A DNA stretch of 64,000 nt from an uncultured Phascolarctobacterium sp. (GTDB lineage: Bacteria > Bacillota > Negativicutes > Acidaminococcales > Acidaminococcaceae). A program made the translations under genes and the position numbers. The notes under the pieces are model-generated. The model saw nothing but the letters and a program-made list of their open reading frames with translations. It ran no database searches and was not told the DNA's origin. The stretch covers positions 5,686-69,685 of the forward strand of contig URGS01000009.1 in assembly GCA_900547415.1 (NCBI GenBank), in the 5' to 3' direction. Below, in pieces: positions 54,724 through 63,549 of the stretch (its first letter is position 1; every line of letters begins with the position of its first letter).

Positions 54724-55500
54724 GTGGAAGTATTTACAGCGGATTTAGATACGCTGACAGTAATTTATTTGATTGTTTCCGGATTTATTGCGGCCTTTAT
54801 TGATTCTACAGTTGGCGGCGGCGGACTTATCTCCACCCCTGCTCTTCTGAGCCTAGGGATGCCTGTTCCTTATGCTTTGGGAACAAATAAAATGGCTGCT
54901 TCCATGGGAGCATTTACCAGCGTGCTTTCTTTTTGGCGGGCCGAAAAAATAAAAAAATCAGCATTGGCCTTAATGCCTCTTTCATTTTTAGGTTCGGCCT
55001 TGGGTGCCTATGTTGTTTATCTGCTGCCGGAAAGACTGATGAAGAACATTATCGTAGTTCTTTTAGTAGCTGTTGCAGTTTATACATATCGCCGCAAGGA
55101 TTGGGGAGATCATAGCACCGCCGAAAATTTAGGCTTAGCTGCGTTATTAGGAGCTATTACTATGGCCTTTGGCATGGGCTTTTATGATGGCTTTTTTGGT
55201 CCCGGCACGGGCTCTTTCCTGATTTTTGGCTTTCTTTTTTTGGGCTTTGACTTTGTTACTGCTGCAGGTAACGCCAAGGCTTTGAATTTTGCCAGTGGTT
55301 TGGGAGGTATCTTTGCCTTTGCCATGAGCGGAACTGTATTATGGCAGCATGGTCTGATTATGGGCATTGCCATGGTAGTCGGTGCCTTCTTTGGTTCTCG
55401 TATGGCTATCAAAAAGGGTGCTGCATACGTGCGTCCTTTGTATTTGGCGGTTACTACTCTTTTAATAGGCAAGCAGGTTTACGACCTCTTCCTGAAATAG
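54724..55500 (+). CDS. TSUP family membrane transporter (TauE/SafE)
   Basis: About 258 residues, 7-8 hydrophobic segments in two halves. Family motifs: FIDSTVGGGGLISTPALLSLG, GTNKMAASMGAF and the second-half DGFFGPGTGSFLIFGF and GNAKALNFASG. It likely exports a sulfur- or carbon-containing anion. GTG at 54724 is seven bases after GAGG; the ATG at 54718 overlaps that site and is less likely. Confidence 0.9.
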   Translation: MEVFTADLDTLTVIYLIVSGFIAAFIDSTVGGGGLISTPALLSLGMPVPYALGTNKMAASMGAFTSVLSFWRAEKIKKSALALMPLSFLGSALGAYVVYLLPERLMKNIIVVLLVAVAVYTYRRKDWGDHSTAENLGLAALLGAITMAFGMGFYDGFFGPGTGSFLIFGFLFLGFDFVTAAGNAKALNFASGLGGIFAFAMSGTVLWQHGLIMGIAMVVGAFFGSRMAIKKGAAYVRPLYLAVTTLLIGKQVYDLFLK

Positions 55501-55582
55501 AATAAATTTACAATTTATGGTATAATATATTGGTTAAGTTGCTTTTTATACGTTTTGATTGAGATAAAGGACAGGTGATAAA

Positions 55583-58033
55583 GTGGATTTAGAAAATACT
55601 ACCGGTAAGGTTTTACCAGTATATATCGAAGAGGAAATGCAAAAATCCTATATCGATTATGCCATGAGCGTTATTGTTCAACGTGCTTTGCCTGACGTTC
55701 GCGATGGTCTGAAGCCTGTTCACCGCAGAATTTTATATGCGATGCAGGAAGCGGGCATGACACCGACTAAGCCCTATAAAAAATCTGCTCGTATTGTCGG
55801 TGAAGTTTTAGGTAAATATCATCCCCACGGTGACAGCTCCGTATATGAAGCTATTGTCCGTTTGGCTCAGGATTTCTCTACCCGTTATCTGATGGTAGAT
55901 GGCCATGGTAACTTTGGTAGCATTGACGGCGATAGTGCTGCAGCAATGCGTTATACTGAGGTACGTATGGCTAAAATTGCTGAGGCTATGCTGGAGGATA
56001 TCGAAAAGGATACAGTTGATTTTGTGCCTAACTACGATGAATCCATGACTGAGCCCAGCGTGCTTCCCTCCAAGGTACCTGCTCTTTTGATTAATGGCAG
56101 TGCAGGTATTGCTGTTGGTATGGCTACTAATATTCCTCCCCACAATTTGTGTGAGGTTGTTAATGGTCTGGTTATGCTGATTGATAATCCTGATGCGGAG
56201 ATTTCTCAGCTTATGACTGCTATTAAGGGACCGGACTTCCCTACTGGTGCTTGCATTTTGGGCAAAAGCGGCATTACTAGTGCCTATACTACAGGTCGTG
56301 GCGTAGTAAAGCTGCGTGCTAAGGCAACTATTGAGCCTGCCAATAAGGGTAAGCACAATATTATTGTTACAGAAATTCCCTATCAGGTTAATAAGGCTAA
56401 TTTGATTAAGGATATTGCTCAGCTGGCTAAGGACGGCGTTATTGAAGGCATTAGCCACATTGACGATTACTCCAATCTTAAGCAAGGTATCCGCATTGTT
56501 ATCGAGCTGAAAGCCGACGCTGTCCCAGATGTTGTTTTGAACAAGCTTTACAAGCATACTGCTCTGCAAAGCTCCTTTGGCATTATTATGCTGGCTCTTG
56601 TCAAGGGCGAGCCTAGAGTGCTGAACCTGAAGCAGATTCTGCATTATTATCTGGAGCATCAAAAAGAGGTTGTTACCAGACGTACTCGTTACGAGCTGGC
56701 TAAGGCAAAGGATAGAGCTCATATCTTAGAGGGCTTGAAGATTGCTCTTGATAATCTTGACGCTGTTATTTCCACCATTCGCAGCAGTGCTAATGGTGAC
56801 ATTGCCAAGACAAGTCTGATGGAGCGCTTTAATTTAAGTCAGCGTCAGGCGCAGGCTATTTTGGATATGCGTCTGCAGCGCCTGACTGGTTTGGAGCGCA
56901 AGAAAATTGATGACGAATATGTTGATGTGCTGGAAACCATTGATTGGCTGGAAAGCGTATTGGCTGATGAGCATAAGGTTATGAATATCATTAAAGATGA
57001 TTTGCTGGAAATGAAGAAGAAATTTGGCGATGAGCGTCGTACTGAAATTTCCATGGAGTCTTCTGAAATGGATATTGAAGACCTGATTGCTGAAGAGGAT
57101 ATTGTTGTAACCATTAGCCACCAGGGTTATATTAAGCGTCAGACTATGGATAACTTCCGTAGTCAGAAGCGTGGCGGTATGGGCAAAACCGGCGGCAGCG
57201 GCAAGAAGATTGATGACTGTGCAGAGCATTTATTCCTGTCCACTACTCATCATAACATTCTCTTCTTCACCAACAAGGGTCGAGTATACCGTCAAAAGGG
57301 TTACGAAATTCCTGAGGCAGGACGTACTGCTAAGGGTACTGCTATCATTAACCTGCTGCCTTTGGAGCAGGGTGAAAAGATTACTGCCGTTATTCCGGTT
57401 AAAGAATTCCTGGAAGAGCAGTTTATGTTCATGGCAACCAATAAGGGCACTGTGAAGAAAACTAACCTGAAGGACTTCGACAGCGCACGTAAAAATGGTC
57501 TTGTTGCAATCAATCTTGATGAAAATGAAGATTTGATTGGCGTAGAGCTGACTGATGGCAACAGCGAGATTATTCTTGCTACTAGAAATGGTATTGCTAT
57601 CCGCTTTGATGAGCAGGATGTTCGTCCTATGGGTCGTACTGCTCATGGTGTTAAGGGTATTAGTCTGGTCTACGGCGATGAGGTTGTGGCGATGGATAGT
57701 GTGGCTGATGAAAGCTGCGAGGTTTTGACTGCAACTGAGTTTGGTATGGGTAAGCGTACTGCTGTTGGCGAATATCGTAAGCAAACTCGTGGTGGCAAGG
57801 GTATTATCAATATCAAGATTACTGAGAAAACTGGTCTGGTAGTTGGTATGCGTGTTATTAATCCTCAGCAGGAGATTATGATGATTACTTCTGCAGGTAT
57901 TATTATCCGTATTGATGTTGATGGTATCTCCCAGTTTGGCCGTAATGCACAGGGCGTTAAGCTGATGACCTTAAATGATGATGACAAGGTTGTTTCCTTG
58001 GCTGCAATTCATCACGATGAGGACGAAGAATAA
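55583..58033 (+). CDS. gyrA: DNA gyrase subunit A
   Basis: 816 residues. Winged-helix/tower start SYIDYAMSVIVQRALPDVRDGLKPVHRRILYAM, catalytic Tyr in AAMRYTEVRM, quinolone-region HPHGDSSVYEAIVRLAQ, the GyrA box QKRGGMG in the C-terminal pinwheel. A TATAAT lies about 60 bases upstream, so gyrA may have its own promoter. Confidence 0.98.
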   Translation: MDLENTTGKVLPVYIEEEMQKSYIDYAMSVIVQRALPDVRDGLKPVHRRILYAMQEAGMTPTKPYKKSARIVGEVLGKYHPHGDSSVYEAIVRLAQDFSTRYLMVDGHGNFGSIDGDSAAAMRYTEVRMAKIAEAMLEDIEKDTVDFVPNYDESMTEPSVLPSKVPALLINGSAGIAVGMATNIPPHNLCEVVNGLVMLIDNPDAEISQLMTAIKGPDFPTGACILGKSGITSAYTTGRGVVKLRAKATIEPANKGKHNIIVTEIPYQVNKANLIKDIAQLAKDGVIEGISHIDDYSNLKQGIRIVIELKADAVPDVVLNKLYKHTALQSSFGIIMLALVKGEPRVLNLKQILHYYLEHQKEVVTRRTRYELAKAKDRAHILEGLKIALDNLDAVISTIRSSANGDIAKTSLMERFNLSQRQAQAILDMRLQRLTGLERKKIDDEYVDVLETIDWLESVLADEHKVMNIIKDDLLEMKKKFGDERRTEISMESSEMDIEDLIAEEDIVVTISHQGYIKRQTMDNFRSQKRGGMGKTGGSGKKIDDCAEHLFLSTTHHNILFFTNKGRVYRQKGYEIPEAGRTAKGTAIINLLPLEQGEKITAVIPVKEFLEEQFMFMATNKGTVKKTNLKDFDSARKNGLVAINLDENEDLIGVELTDGNSEIILATRNGIAIRFDEQDVRPMGRTAHGVKGISLVYGDEVVAMDSVADESCEVLTATEFGMGKRTAVGEYRKQTRGGKGIINIKITEKTGLVVGMRVINPQQEIMMITSAGIIIRIDVDGISQFGRNAQGVKLMTLNDDDKVVSLAAIHHDEDEE

Positions 58034-58051
58034 TAGTTGGAATAAAAAATA

Positions 58052-58225
58052 AAGAGGCTGGGACAAAAATAACCTCATAAATAAAGTAAGGCTCGATTTT
58101 GAGTATTTTCTCAAAATCGAGCCTCTTTGTTTAAGTATGAATTTAAAAGTTTTAAATTTTAACTATATACTCCGTACACTATCTTATGATTTTCTGCCTA
58201 AATTGGCGTTTTGTCCCAGCCTCTT
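58052..58225. repeat. MITE-like element 1 with terminal inverted repeats
   Basis: Seventeen-base terminal inverted repeats AAGAGGCTGGGACAAAA (58052-58068) and its complement (58209-58225). Inside is a 15-base-arm hairpin (58089-58103/58110-58124) with T-rich sides, able to terminate gyrA. Its minus strand aligns along its whole length with the plus strand of 59339-59510. No coding capacity. Confidence 0.8.
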
Positions 58226-58237
58226 CTGTATTTTGTG

Positions 58238-58840
58238 TTATAGATTTTTATCAAAAAGAAAAGGACGTATCTCTTTACATACTTCTTTAATACATTGAGT
58301 AAACGCACCCCTCTTTGCACGTAATTCACTTGTATCAGAGCTATTTTCTTTAGTTACGCTCATAATTTTCAATACTTTATCTTTATCAACTAAAAATGCT
58401 TTGACTTCAATAGAAGCACGAGTATTTTCTGCATATCCCAAGAACCCCCTACGAACAGTAGTAGTTTCTATCTTTGGGTCAGAAACTATCAAGAATAAAC
58501 ATCTGTCATAATTAGAATATTTAACAAATTCGTGTAAATCAGTCTTGGTTAACTTACCTTCTTCTAGTTCTCCTTTTTCGAACCAGTAGTTTTGATAAAG
58601 ACTCTGAATTTTAGTATCGCAATCTACATGTTTTTGATGGATTCCTTCAAAATCTTTATTTAAATTTTCCTCAAGTCTCTCCATAAAATCTGGAGATTTT
58701 ACATCTGCATTGCCAACCATTATGGCACATACACTTGGAGAATTAATTTTATACATTGTTCTAGCTTCTAAAATGTTCATATTAGTAAAAAATAGGGTAA
58801 AAGTAAAGAAAAATGCTAATAGTTTTGTTAAATTTTTCAT
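58238..58840 (-). CDS. exported protein of unknown function
   Basis: 200 residues. Signal peptide MKNLTKLLAFFFTFTLFFTN, cleavage near LEARTM; then a soluble domain (YKINSPSVCAIMVGNADVKSPDFM, YDRCLFLIVSDPKIETTTVRRGF, ASIEVKAFLVDKDKVL). No family recognised with confidence; the order of strands recalls small periplasmic nucleotide/peptide-hydrolase-like or DUF4136-like folds, but this is weak. Four Cys residues could form disulfides. RBS AAAAGGAG. Low GC and its place between two repeats suggest acquired DNA. Divergent from the XRE regulator. Confidence 0.7.
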   Translation of the reverse strand: MKNLTKLLAFFFTFTLFFTNMNILEARTMYKINSPSVCAIMVGNADVKSPDFMERLEENLNKDFEGIHQKHVDCDTKIQSLYQNYWFEKGELEEGKLTKTDLHEFVKYSNYDRCLFLIVSDPKIETTTVRRGFLGYAENTRASIEVKAFLVDKDKVLKIMSVTKENSSDTSELRAKRGAFTQCIKEVCKEIRPFLFDKNL

Positions 58841-58880
58841 TTGAGACTCTCCTTTTAACACAAATTGTTTGATTAGAAAT

Positions 58881-58959
58881 ATTATAACACTAATAGTGTT
58901 CGAGAACAATAACAAACACCATTTGCACCAATAAATAATTTTTTAACATATATATGTTA
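58881..58959. promoter_or_regulatory. divergent promoter region with two palindromic operators
   Basis: For the exported protein gene (minus): TTGTTC (58904-58909), 17-base spacer, TATAAT (58881-58886), with the dyad AACACTAATAGTGTT (58886-58900) inside the spacer. For the regulator gene: the perfect palindrome TAACATATATATGTTA (58944-58959), followed by a second ATATATATGTTAA copy. The XRE protein probably binds here. Confidence 0.7.
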
Positions 58960-58983
58960 ATATATATGTTAAAGGTGTTTATT

Positions 58984-59292
58984 ATGAGATTTGCGAGCAA
59001 TTTACAAGATTTAAGAGAAGATAGAGATATATCGAGAAAAGAACTGGCTGCTGCATTAAGTATTTCTGTCAGCACATTGGGTATGTATGAACAGGGGCGC
59101 AGAGAGCCTAGTATTGGTATGCTTGTAAAGATTGCAGATTATTTTAATGTGTCCATAGATTCTCTTATTGGCAGAAATTATGAGAGAGTTGCAGATGAAA
59201 GTTTAGCTATAGAGGCTATTCATTTAAAGAATAAAATAGACAAATTATCGAAGGAATATAAAGATTTGATCGAGTATATGATTGATAAATAA
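58984..59292 (+). CDS. XRE-family helix-turn-helix regulator
   Basis: 102 residues. An XRE-type helix-turn-helix (about 3-58: NLQDLREDRDISRKELAAALSISVSTLGMYEQGRREPSIGMLVKIADYF) is followed by a short helical tail (about 60-100) suited to dimerisation. The ATG at 58984 has AAAGGTG upstream. It resembles phage-type or stress-cassette repressors. It is divergent from the exported protein gene. Confidence 0.9.
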   Translation: MRFASNLQDLREDRDISRKELAAALSISVSTLGMYEQGRREPSIGMLVKIADYFNVSIDSLIGRNYERVADESLAIEAIHLKNKIDKLSKEYKDLIEYMIDK

Positions 59293-59338
59293 TTAGCAGC
59301 GTATCTAATGTTTTGTTTTTATGTAATTATAAAAAAAT

Positions 59339-59510
59339 AAAGGCTGTGGTAGAGCACTAATTTGAACAAAAAACATAAGATAGCGTATGAAGAATATAGC
59401 TAAACTTTAAAACTTTTGATTTCGCACATAAGCAAAAGGCTCGAATTTGAGAAAATACTCAAACTCGAGCCTTGAATTAGTTTATGAGGATATTTTTTTA
59501 CACGCTGCTT
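59339..59510. repeat. MITE-like element 2, degenerate, inverted relative to element 1
   Basis: Homologous over its length to the reverse complement of 58052-58225 (roughly three quarters of bases match by eye), including the hairpin (59436-59451/59458-59473). The ends have decayed (AAAGGCTGTGG.. and ..CACGCTGCTT). The hairpin can terminate both the XRE gene and the gene at 59534-60097. Confidence 0.75.
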
Positions 59511-59533
59511 AAAATATTTTTAGTTTAAATTCT

Positions 59534-60097
59534 TTACAAGCCTATCCCAATATAAGGACCATCATGGTGTCCTCCAATACCAATTCCTATACCTATGCCA
59601 ATAGGAAAGCTGCGTCTGGACTCTTTTTCCCTTTTGATTTTCATAAACCAAAGACGATAGATTTTTGGGCCATTTTCCAGCTTTTTAGGTTTATCCATAT
59701 CTGTGATAATGCGGTAGCCATTGATATTTTTATTATCAGCTTCATAATCAGTCAGCATACGGGACATCTGGATTGCTGTTTCCTTGTTGTTTGAGTATAG
59801 GCGGAGCATTTCTTCGTTAGGAGTATTAAGGATTATTTGTTTGCGGAGGGAACGGTCATTGGAAATCTCAGAATAGACCTCTACCCTGCTTTCGTTAATT
59901 TTTACATAGAGGATATCACCTGCTGTTCCCTGAAGTAAACGTTGCTCCATTTCCTCTGCTGTGATAGTTTCTATCGGTTGGTTGATATCTATGCTGCTTT
60001 TGGATGTAGTTGTCTTATCAGATTTTTCAGCAAAGACTGCTGTGGTGCAAAGAATACATGCTAAAAAGGCTGCTAGGATTAGGAATAATCTACGCAT
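59534..60097 (-). CDS. secreted protein with Gly/Ile-repeat C-terminus
   Basis: 187 residues, family not recognised. Signal peptide MRRLFLILAAFLACILCTTAVFA; then a domain (about 40-145) with ITAEEMEQRLLQGTAGDILYVKIN and RSLRKQIILNTPNEEMLRLY; a basic stretch (KIKREKESRRSFP) and the tail of alternating Gly-Ile ending in GGHHDGPYIGIGL. The tail could be a membrane- or surface-associating segment; the His pair may bind metal. RBS GGGAGG. No partner gene is evident. Confidence 0.75.
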   Translation of the reverse strand: MRRLFLILAAFLACILCTTAVFAEKSDKTTTSKSSIDINQPIETITAEEMEQRLLQGTAGDILYVKINESRVEVYSEISNDRSLRKQIILNTPNEEMLRLYSNNKETAIQMSRMLTDYEADNKNINGYRIITDMDKPKKLENGPKIYRLWFMKIKREKESRRSFPIGIGIGIGIGGHHDGPYIGIGL

Positions 60098-60439
60098 AAC
60101 AATACCTCCCTTTTTAAATAATAAGTTGTATTTATCACAGCTGTGCATAAGCTTGTGGCTAATTATGCTGTAATTTATTGGCTTATTTAGTATCCTAAGC
60201 ATATCTTATCATAGGGGATTTTGGCACTGCAAGTGATTTTGAAGAATTATTTAGCGAGAAGTGGGACAAAAGATGACCATTATGGTTGGTATTTATTTAC
60301 CTGCATAATTTTTTACTGGAAAAAAGCGAAAATTTTCAGAGAATTGCCGTCTAAAAATAGTAAATACTGTTCAAATTTTAACAAATGTGTGATAAAATTA
60401 AGATGTATATCTAGAAAATTTCAGCAAGGAAGTGACGGA
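60098..60439 (+). promoter_or_regulatory. intergenic region upstream of the FAD oxidoreductase operon
   Basis: The first 100 bases carry the upstream region of the secreted-protein gene. The last ~80 bases hold a possible promoter (GATAAAAT around 60389-60396, upstream TTCAAA/CTGTTC) for the plus-strand operon. Nothing else is recognised. Confidence 0.4.
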
Positions 60440-61903
60440 ATGGAATTTGTAAAATCCGCTGATGTTGTCGTTATTGGTGGCGGCATTGTGGGTACTGCTA
60501 TTTTGCGCGAGCTGTCCAAATACGACCTGAAATGCGTATTGGTTGAAAAAGAGCCCGACGTAGCATTAGGTACCACCAAAGCTAATAGTGCTATCCTCCA
60601 TGCAGGCTTTGACGCACCTACCGGCAGTCTGAAGGCTATTACTAATGTTCGTGGCAATAAGCTCTATCATGAGTTAGAAAAAGAACTGGACCTTGATATT
60701 AAATGGACTGGTTCTCTTGTTGCTGCAACTACTGATGAAGAAATGGAAACTTTGCAGGAGCTGCTGAAACGCGGTCATGCTAATGGTGTAGAAGGTCTGC
60801 AAATCCTGTCTAAAGAAGAGGTTTTGGAGCAAGAACCTAACCTGACCACAGTTAAAGGTGCTCTGTGGGCTCCGAGTGCTGGTGTATGCTGGCCCTTTGG
60901 TGCTGCTATTGCTTTCGCAGAATGCGCTGTACAAAATGGTGCAGAAGTTATCCGCGACTGCAGAGTGCTTGGCTTCGTAAAAGAAGAAGGCAAGATTGTT
61001 GGTGTTGAAACCTCTAAAGGTACCATTGCAGCTAAATATGTTGTAAATGCTGCCGGCGTATATGCTGACGAAGTTGCTAAGCTGGCTGGCGACGACACCT
61101 TCACTATTACTCCCCGTAAAGGTGAATATATTCTCTTTGATAAGACTGCTTGCAGCAGCCTTGTTTACGGTGTAGTATTCCCCACTCCTACTAAAAAATC
61201 CAAGGGTATCCTGGTTTGCACCACTACCCATGGCAATACCTTTATCGGTCCTAACGCTAACGAGATGGACTCTAAAGAGGACTTGGCTGTTACTGCAGAA
61301 GGCATGAACGAAATTATGACCTCTGCACGCAAGCTGATTCCTAACTTGCCTATGGGTGCAGCTATTACTCAGTTTGCAGGTCTCCGCGCTGTTTCCAGCA
61401 CCGGTGACTTCATTTTAGGTGCATCTGATAAGGTTGAAAACCTGTACAATGCAGCTGGTATGCAATCTCCTGGCCTGACTGCAGCTCCTGCTGTTGGTGA
61501 AATGATTGCAGCTGAAATTGCTCGTGTAAGCGGCGCTGCTAAAAAAGCTGACTTCAAGGCTGCTCTGCCTAAGAAGAAAGTCTTCAATCATATGACAAAT
61601 ACTGAAAAGGCTGAGGCTATTTCTGAGAACAATCTCTTTGGTCGCGTAATCTGCCGTTGCGAAACCATCACTGAGGGTGAAATTGTTGAAGCAATTAATT
61701 CTCCTGTTGGCGCTCGTACCGTTGATGGCGTAAAACGTCGTACCCGTGCAGGTATGGGTCGCTGCCAAGGTGGCTTCTGCGGTCCGCGTGTTACTCAAAT
61801 TTTGGCTCGCGAGCTGAATATCTCTATTCCTGAGGTATTGAAGGAGCGCGCAGATTCTAATATGTTCTATGAAAAATACAGTGCTGATGGCGGGGAGGAA
61901 TAA
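60440..61903 (+). CDS. FAD-dependent glycerol-3-phosphate dehydrogenase-type oxidoreductase with [2Fe-2S] domain
   Basis: 487 residues. N-terminal FAD loop VVVIGGGIVGTAILREL, the family motif TKANSAILHAGFDAP, DAO-fold body, and a C-terminal BFD-like [2Fe-2S] domain with Cys pairs CRC and CQGGFC separated as usual. It is related to GlpA and L-2-hydroxyglutarate-oxidase-like enzymes. The ATG at 60440 is preceded by AAGGAAG. With the next two genes it forms the known oxidoreductase-DUF1667 trio, thought to oxidise glycerol-3-phosphate anaerobically; the substrate is not proven by sequence. Confidence 0.9.
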   Translation: MEFVKSADVVVIGGGIVGTAILRELSKYDLKCVLVEKEPDVALGTTKANSAILHAGFDAPTGSLKAITNVRGNKLYHELEKELDLDIKWTGSLVAATTDEEMETLQELLKRGHANGVEGLQILSKEEVLEQEPNLTTVKGALWAPSAGVCWPFGAAIAFAECAVQNGAEVIRDCRVLGFVKEEGKIVGVETSKGTIAAKYVVNAAGVYADEVAKLAGDDTFTITPRKGEYILFDKTACSSLVYGVVFPTPTKKSKGILVCTTTHGNTFIGPNANEMDSKEDLAVTAEGMNEIMTSARKLIPNLPMGAAITQFAGLRAVSSTGDFILGASDKVENLYNAAGMQSPGLTAAPAVGEMIAAEIARVSGAAKKADFKAALPKKKVFNHMTNTEKAEAISENNLFGRVICRCETITEGEIVEAINSPVGARTVDGVKRRTRAGMGRCQGGFCGPRVTQILARELNISIPEVLKERADSNMFYEKYSADGGEE

Positions 61904-61905
61904 TA

Positions 61906-63174
61906 ATGAACCAATTATATGATGTAATTATTGTTGGCGGCGGCCCTGCTGGTCTTTCTGCTGCATATAGCGCATGGGAAAATGGCGCAAAAAAAATCAT
62001 TGTTATTGAGCGTGACCGTGAATTAGGCGGCATTCTCCAACAATGTATCCATAACGGCTTTGGTCTGCATCACTTCAAGGAAGAGCTGACTGGTCCTGGC
62101 TATGCACATCGCTGCATTGAGCTGATTAAAGATAAGCCTGAAATTGAGACTTTGGTAGATACCATGGTTCTTGATGTAAAAGATAATAAAACTGTTATTG
62201 CAGTTAGCCCTGAAAAAGGTCTGATGACTTTGGAAGGTAAAACTGTAATCCTGACCATGGGCTGCCGTGAACGTACCCGTGGTGCTATCCGTATTCCGGG
62301 CGAGCGTCCTGCAGGCGTATTTACTGCAGGTGCTGCTCAACGTATGGTAAATATGGAGGGATATCTGCCTGGTCATAAAATCGTAATTCTGGGCAGTGGT
62401 GACATTGGTCTGATTATGGCTCGCCGTATGAGTCTGGAAGGCTGCAAAGTACAAGCTGTACTGGAAATCTGCCCCTTCTCCAACGGTCTGACCCGTAACA
62501 TTGTTCAATGCCTGAATGACTATGATATTCCTCTGTATCTGTCCCACACAATTGTTAAAATCCATGGTGAAGAACGCGTAACCGGTATTACTGTTGCTAA
62601 GGTTGACGAGAAAATGACTCCGATTCCGGGCACCGAATTTGATATTGAATGCGATACTGTACTGCTGTCCGTTGGCCTGATTCCTGAAAATGAGCTGTCC
62701 AATGGTCTGAACCTGGCTATGAATCCGCTGACTAATGGTCCTGTTGTTGACCAGCATCGTGAAACTAGCCGTGATGGTTTCTTTGCAGCTGGCAACGTTG
62801 TACACGTACATGATTTGGTTGACTTTGTATCTGAAGAGGCTGAAATTGCTGGTAAATATGCAGCACTTAAAGCTCAAGGCAAGCTGTCCGCTGATAACCG
62901 CAGCGTCAAGGTTAGCGCTATCAACGGCGTTCGTACCTGCGTTCCGCAAGTTCTTTCCATGCCTAAAGAAGTTCCTGCAGATGAAAAAGTTAAGCTGTTC
63001 ATGCGTGTTGCAGCTCCTCATCGCAAAGTTCGTCTTGAGGTTAAGAGCGGCGATAATGTTCTGCTGAGCAGACCTTTGCCCGTTGCTAAGCCCAGTGAAA
63101 TGATCGCAGTAGAAATTCCTGCTGCTAAATTTGATCAGATTGGTGAAGAAATCACCGTAGGTCTGGTTCTGTAA
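61906..63174 (+). CDS. NAD(P)/FAD-dependent oxidoreductase (partner subunit)
   Basis: 422 residues. FAD loop VIIVGGGPAGLSAAYSAWENG, a second nucleotide-binding loop HKIVILGSGDIGLIMARRM, LGGILQQCIHNGFGLHHF near the isoalloxazine site with a Cys, and FAAGNVVHVHDLVDFV at the end of the fold. Two bases after the previous stop, with GGAGGAA as ribosome-binding site. It may link the G3P-dehydrogenase-type subunit to NAD(P)H or another carrier. Confidence 0.92.
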   Translation: MNQLYDVIIVGGGPAGLSAAYSAWENGAKKIIVIERDRELGGILQQCIHNGFGLHHFKEELTGPGYAHRCIELIKDKPEIETLVDTMVLDVKDNKTVIAVSPEKGLMTLEGKTVILTMGCRERTRGAIRIPGERPAGVFTAGAAQRMVNMEGYLPGHKIVILGSGDIGLIMARRMSLEGCKVQAVLEICPFSNGLTRNIVQCLNDYDIPLYLSHTIVKIHGEERVTGITVAKVDEKMTPIPGTEFDIECDTVLLSVGLIPENELSNGLNLAMNPLTNGPVVDQHRETSRDGFFAAGNVVHVHDLVDFVSEEAEIAGKYAALKAQGKLSADNRSVKVSAINGVRTCVPQVLSMPKEVPADEKVKLFMRVAAPHRKVRLEVKSGDNVLLSRPLPVAKPSEMIAVEIPAAKFDQIGEEITVGLVL

Positions 63175-63186
63175 GGAGGGTATAAA

Positions 63187-63549
63187 ATGGCTGTTGAAAC
63201 AAGAGTTATGAACTGCATTATGTGCCCTATGGGCTGCGAAATGACTGTAACCATTGAGGATGGCAAGGTAACTAATGTTACTGGCAATACCTGCCCTCGT
63301 GGTCCTAAATATGCAAACGATGAGGTTACTGCTCCTAAGAGAATGTTGACCTCTACTGTTGCTGTTGAAGGCGGTCTGCTGCCTTTGCTGCCGGTTGTAT
63401 CTGCTGATGTTCTGCCGAAAGAGCGTATACTGGATTGTGCTGCATTCTTGCGCGGTGTTAAGATTCATGCTCCCATTAAAACCGGTGATGTTGTTGTAAA
63501 AGACATTCTTGGTCTTGGTGTTGATATTATCGCCAGCCGTGATATGTAA
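63187..63549 (+). CDS. DUF1667 Cys-rich protein
   Basis: 120 residues. The N-terminal part has two Cys pairs, NCIMCPMGCEM and NTCPRGPKY, typical of DUF1667 and suited to an Fe-S or zinc site; the rest is beta-rich. It completes the FAD oxidoreductase trio and could be an electron-transfer or membrane-linking subunit in place of GlpC. RBS GGAGGG. Confidence 0.93.
   Translation: MAVETRVMNCIMCPMGCEMTVTIEDGKVTNVTGNTCPRGPKYANDEVTAPKRMLTSTVAVEGGLLPLLPVVSADVLPKERILDCAAFLRGVKIHAPIKTGDVVVKDILGLGVDIIASRDM

Noticed and set aside
60221..60439. N-terminal extension of the FAD oxidoreductase by 73 codons
   Set aside because: The extension is not family-like, runs through the predicted promoter and has no ribosome-binding site; the ATG at 60440 starts right before the FAD loop.
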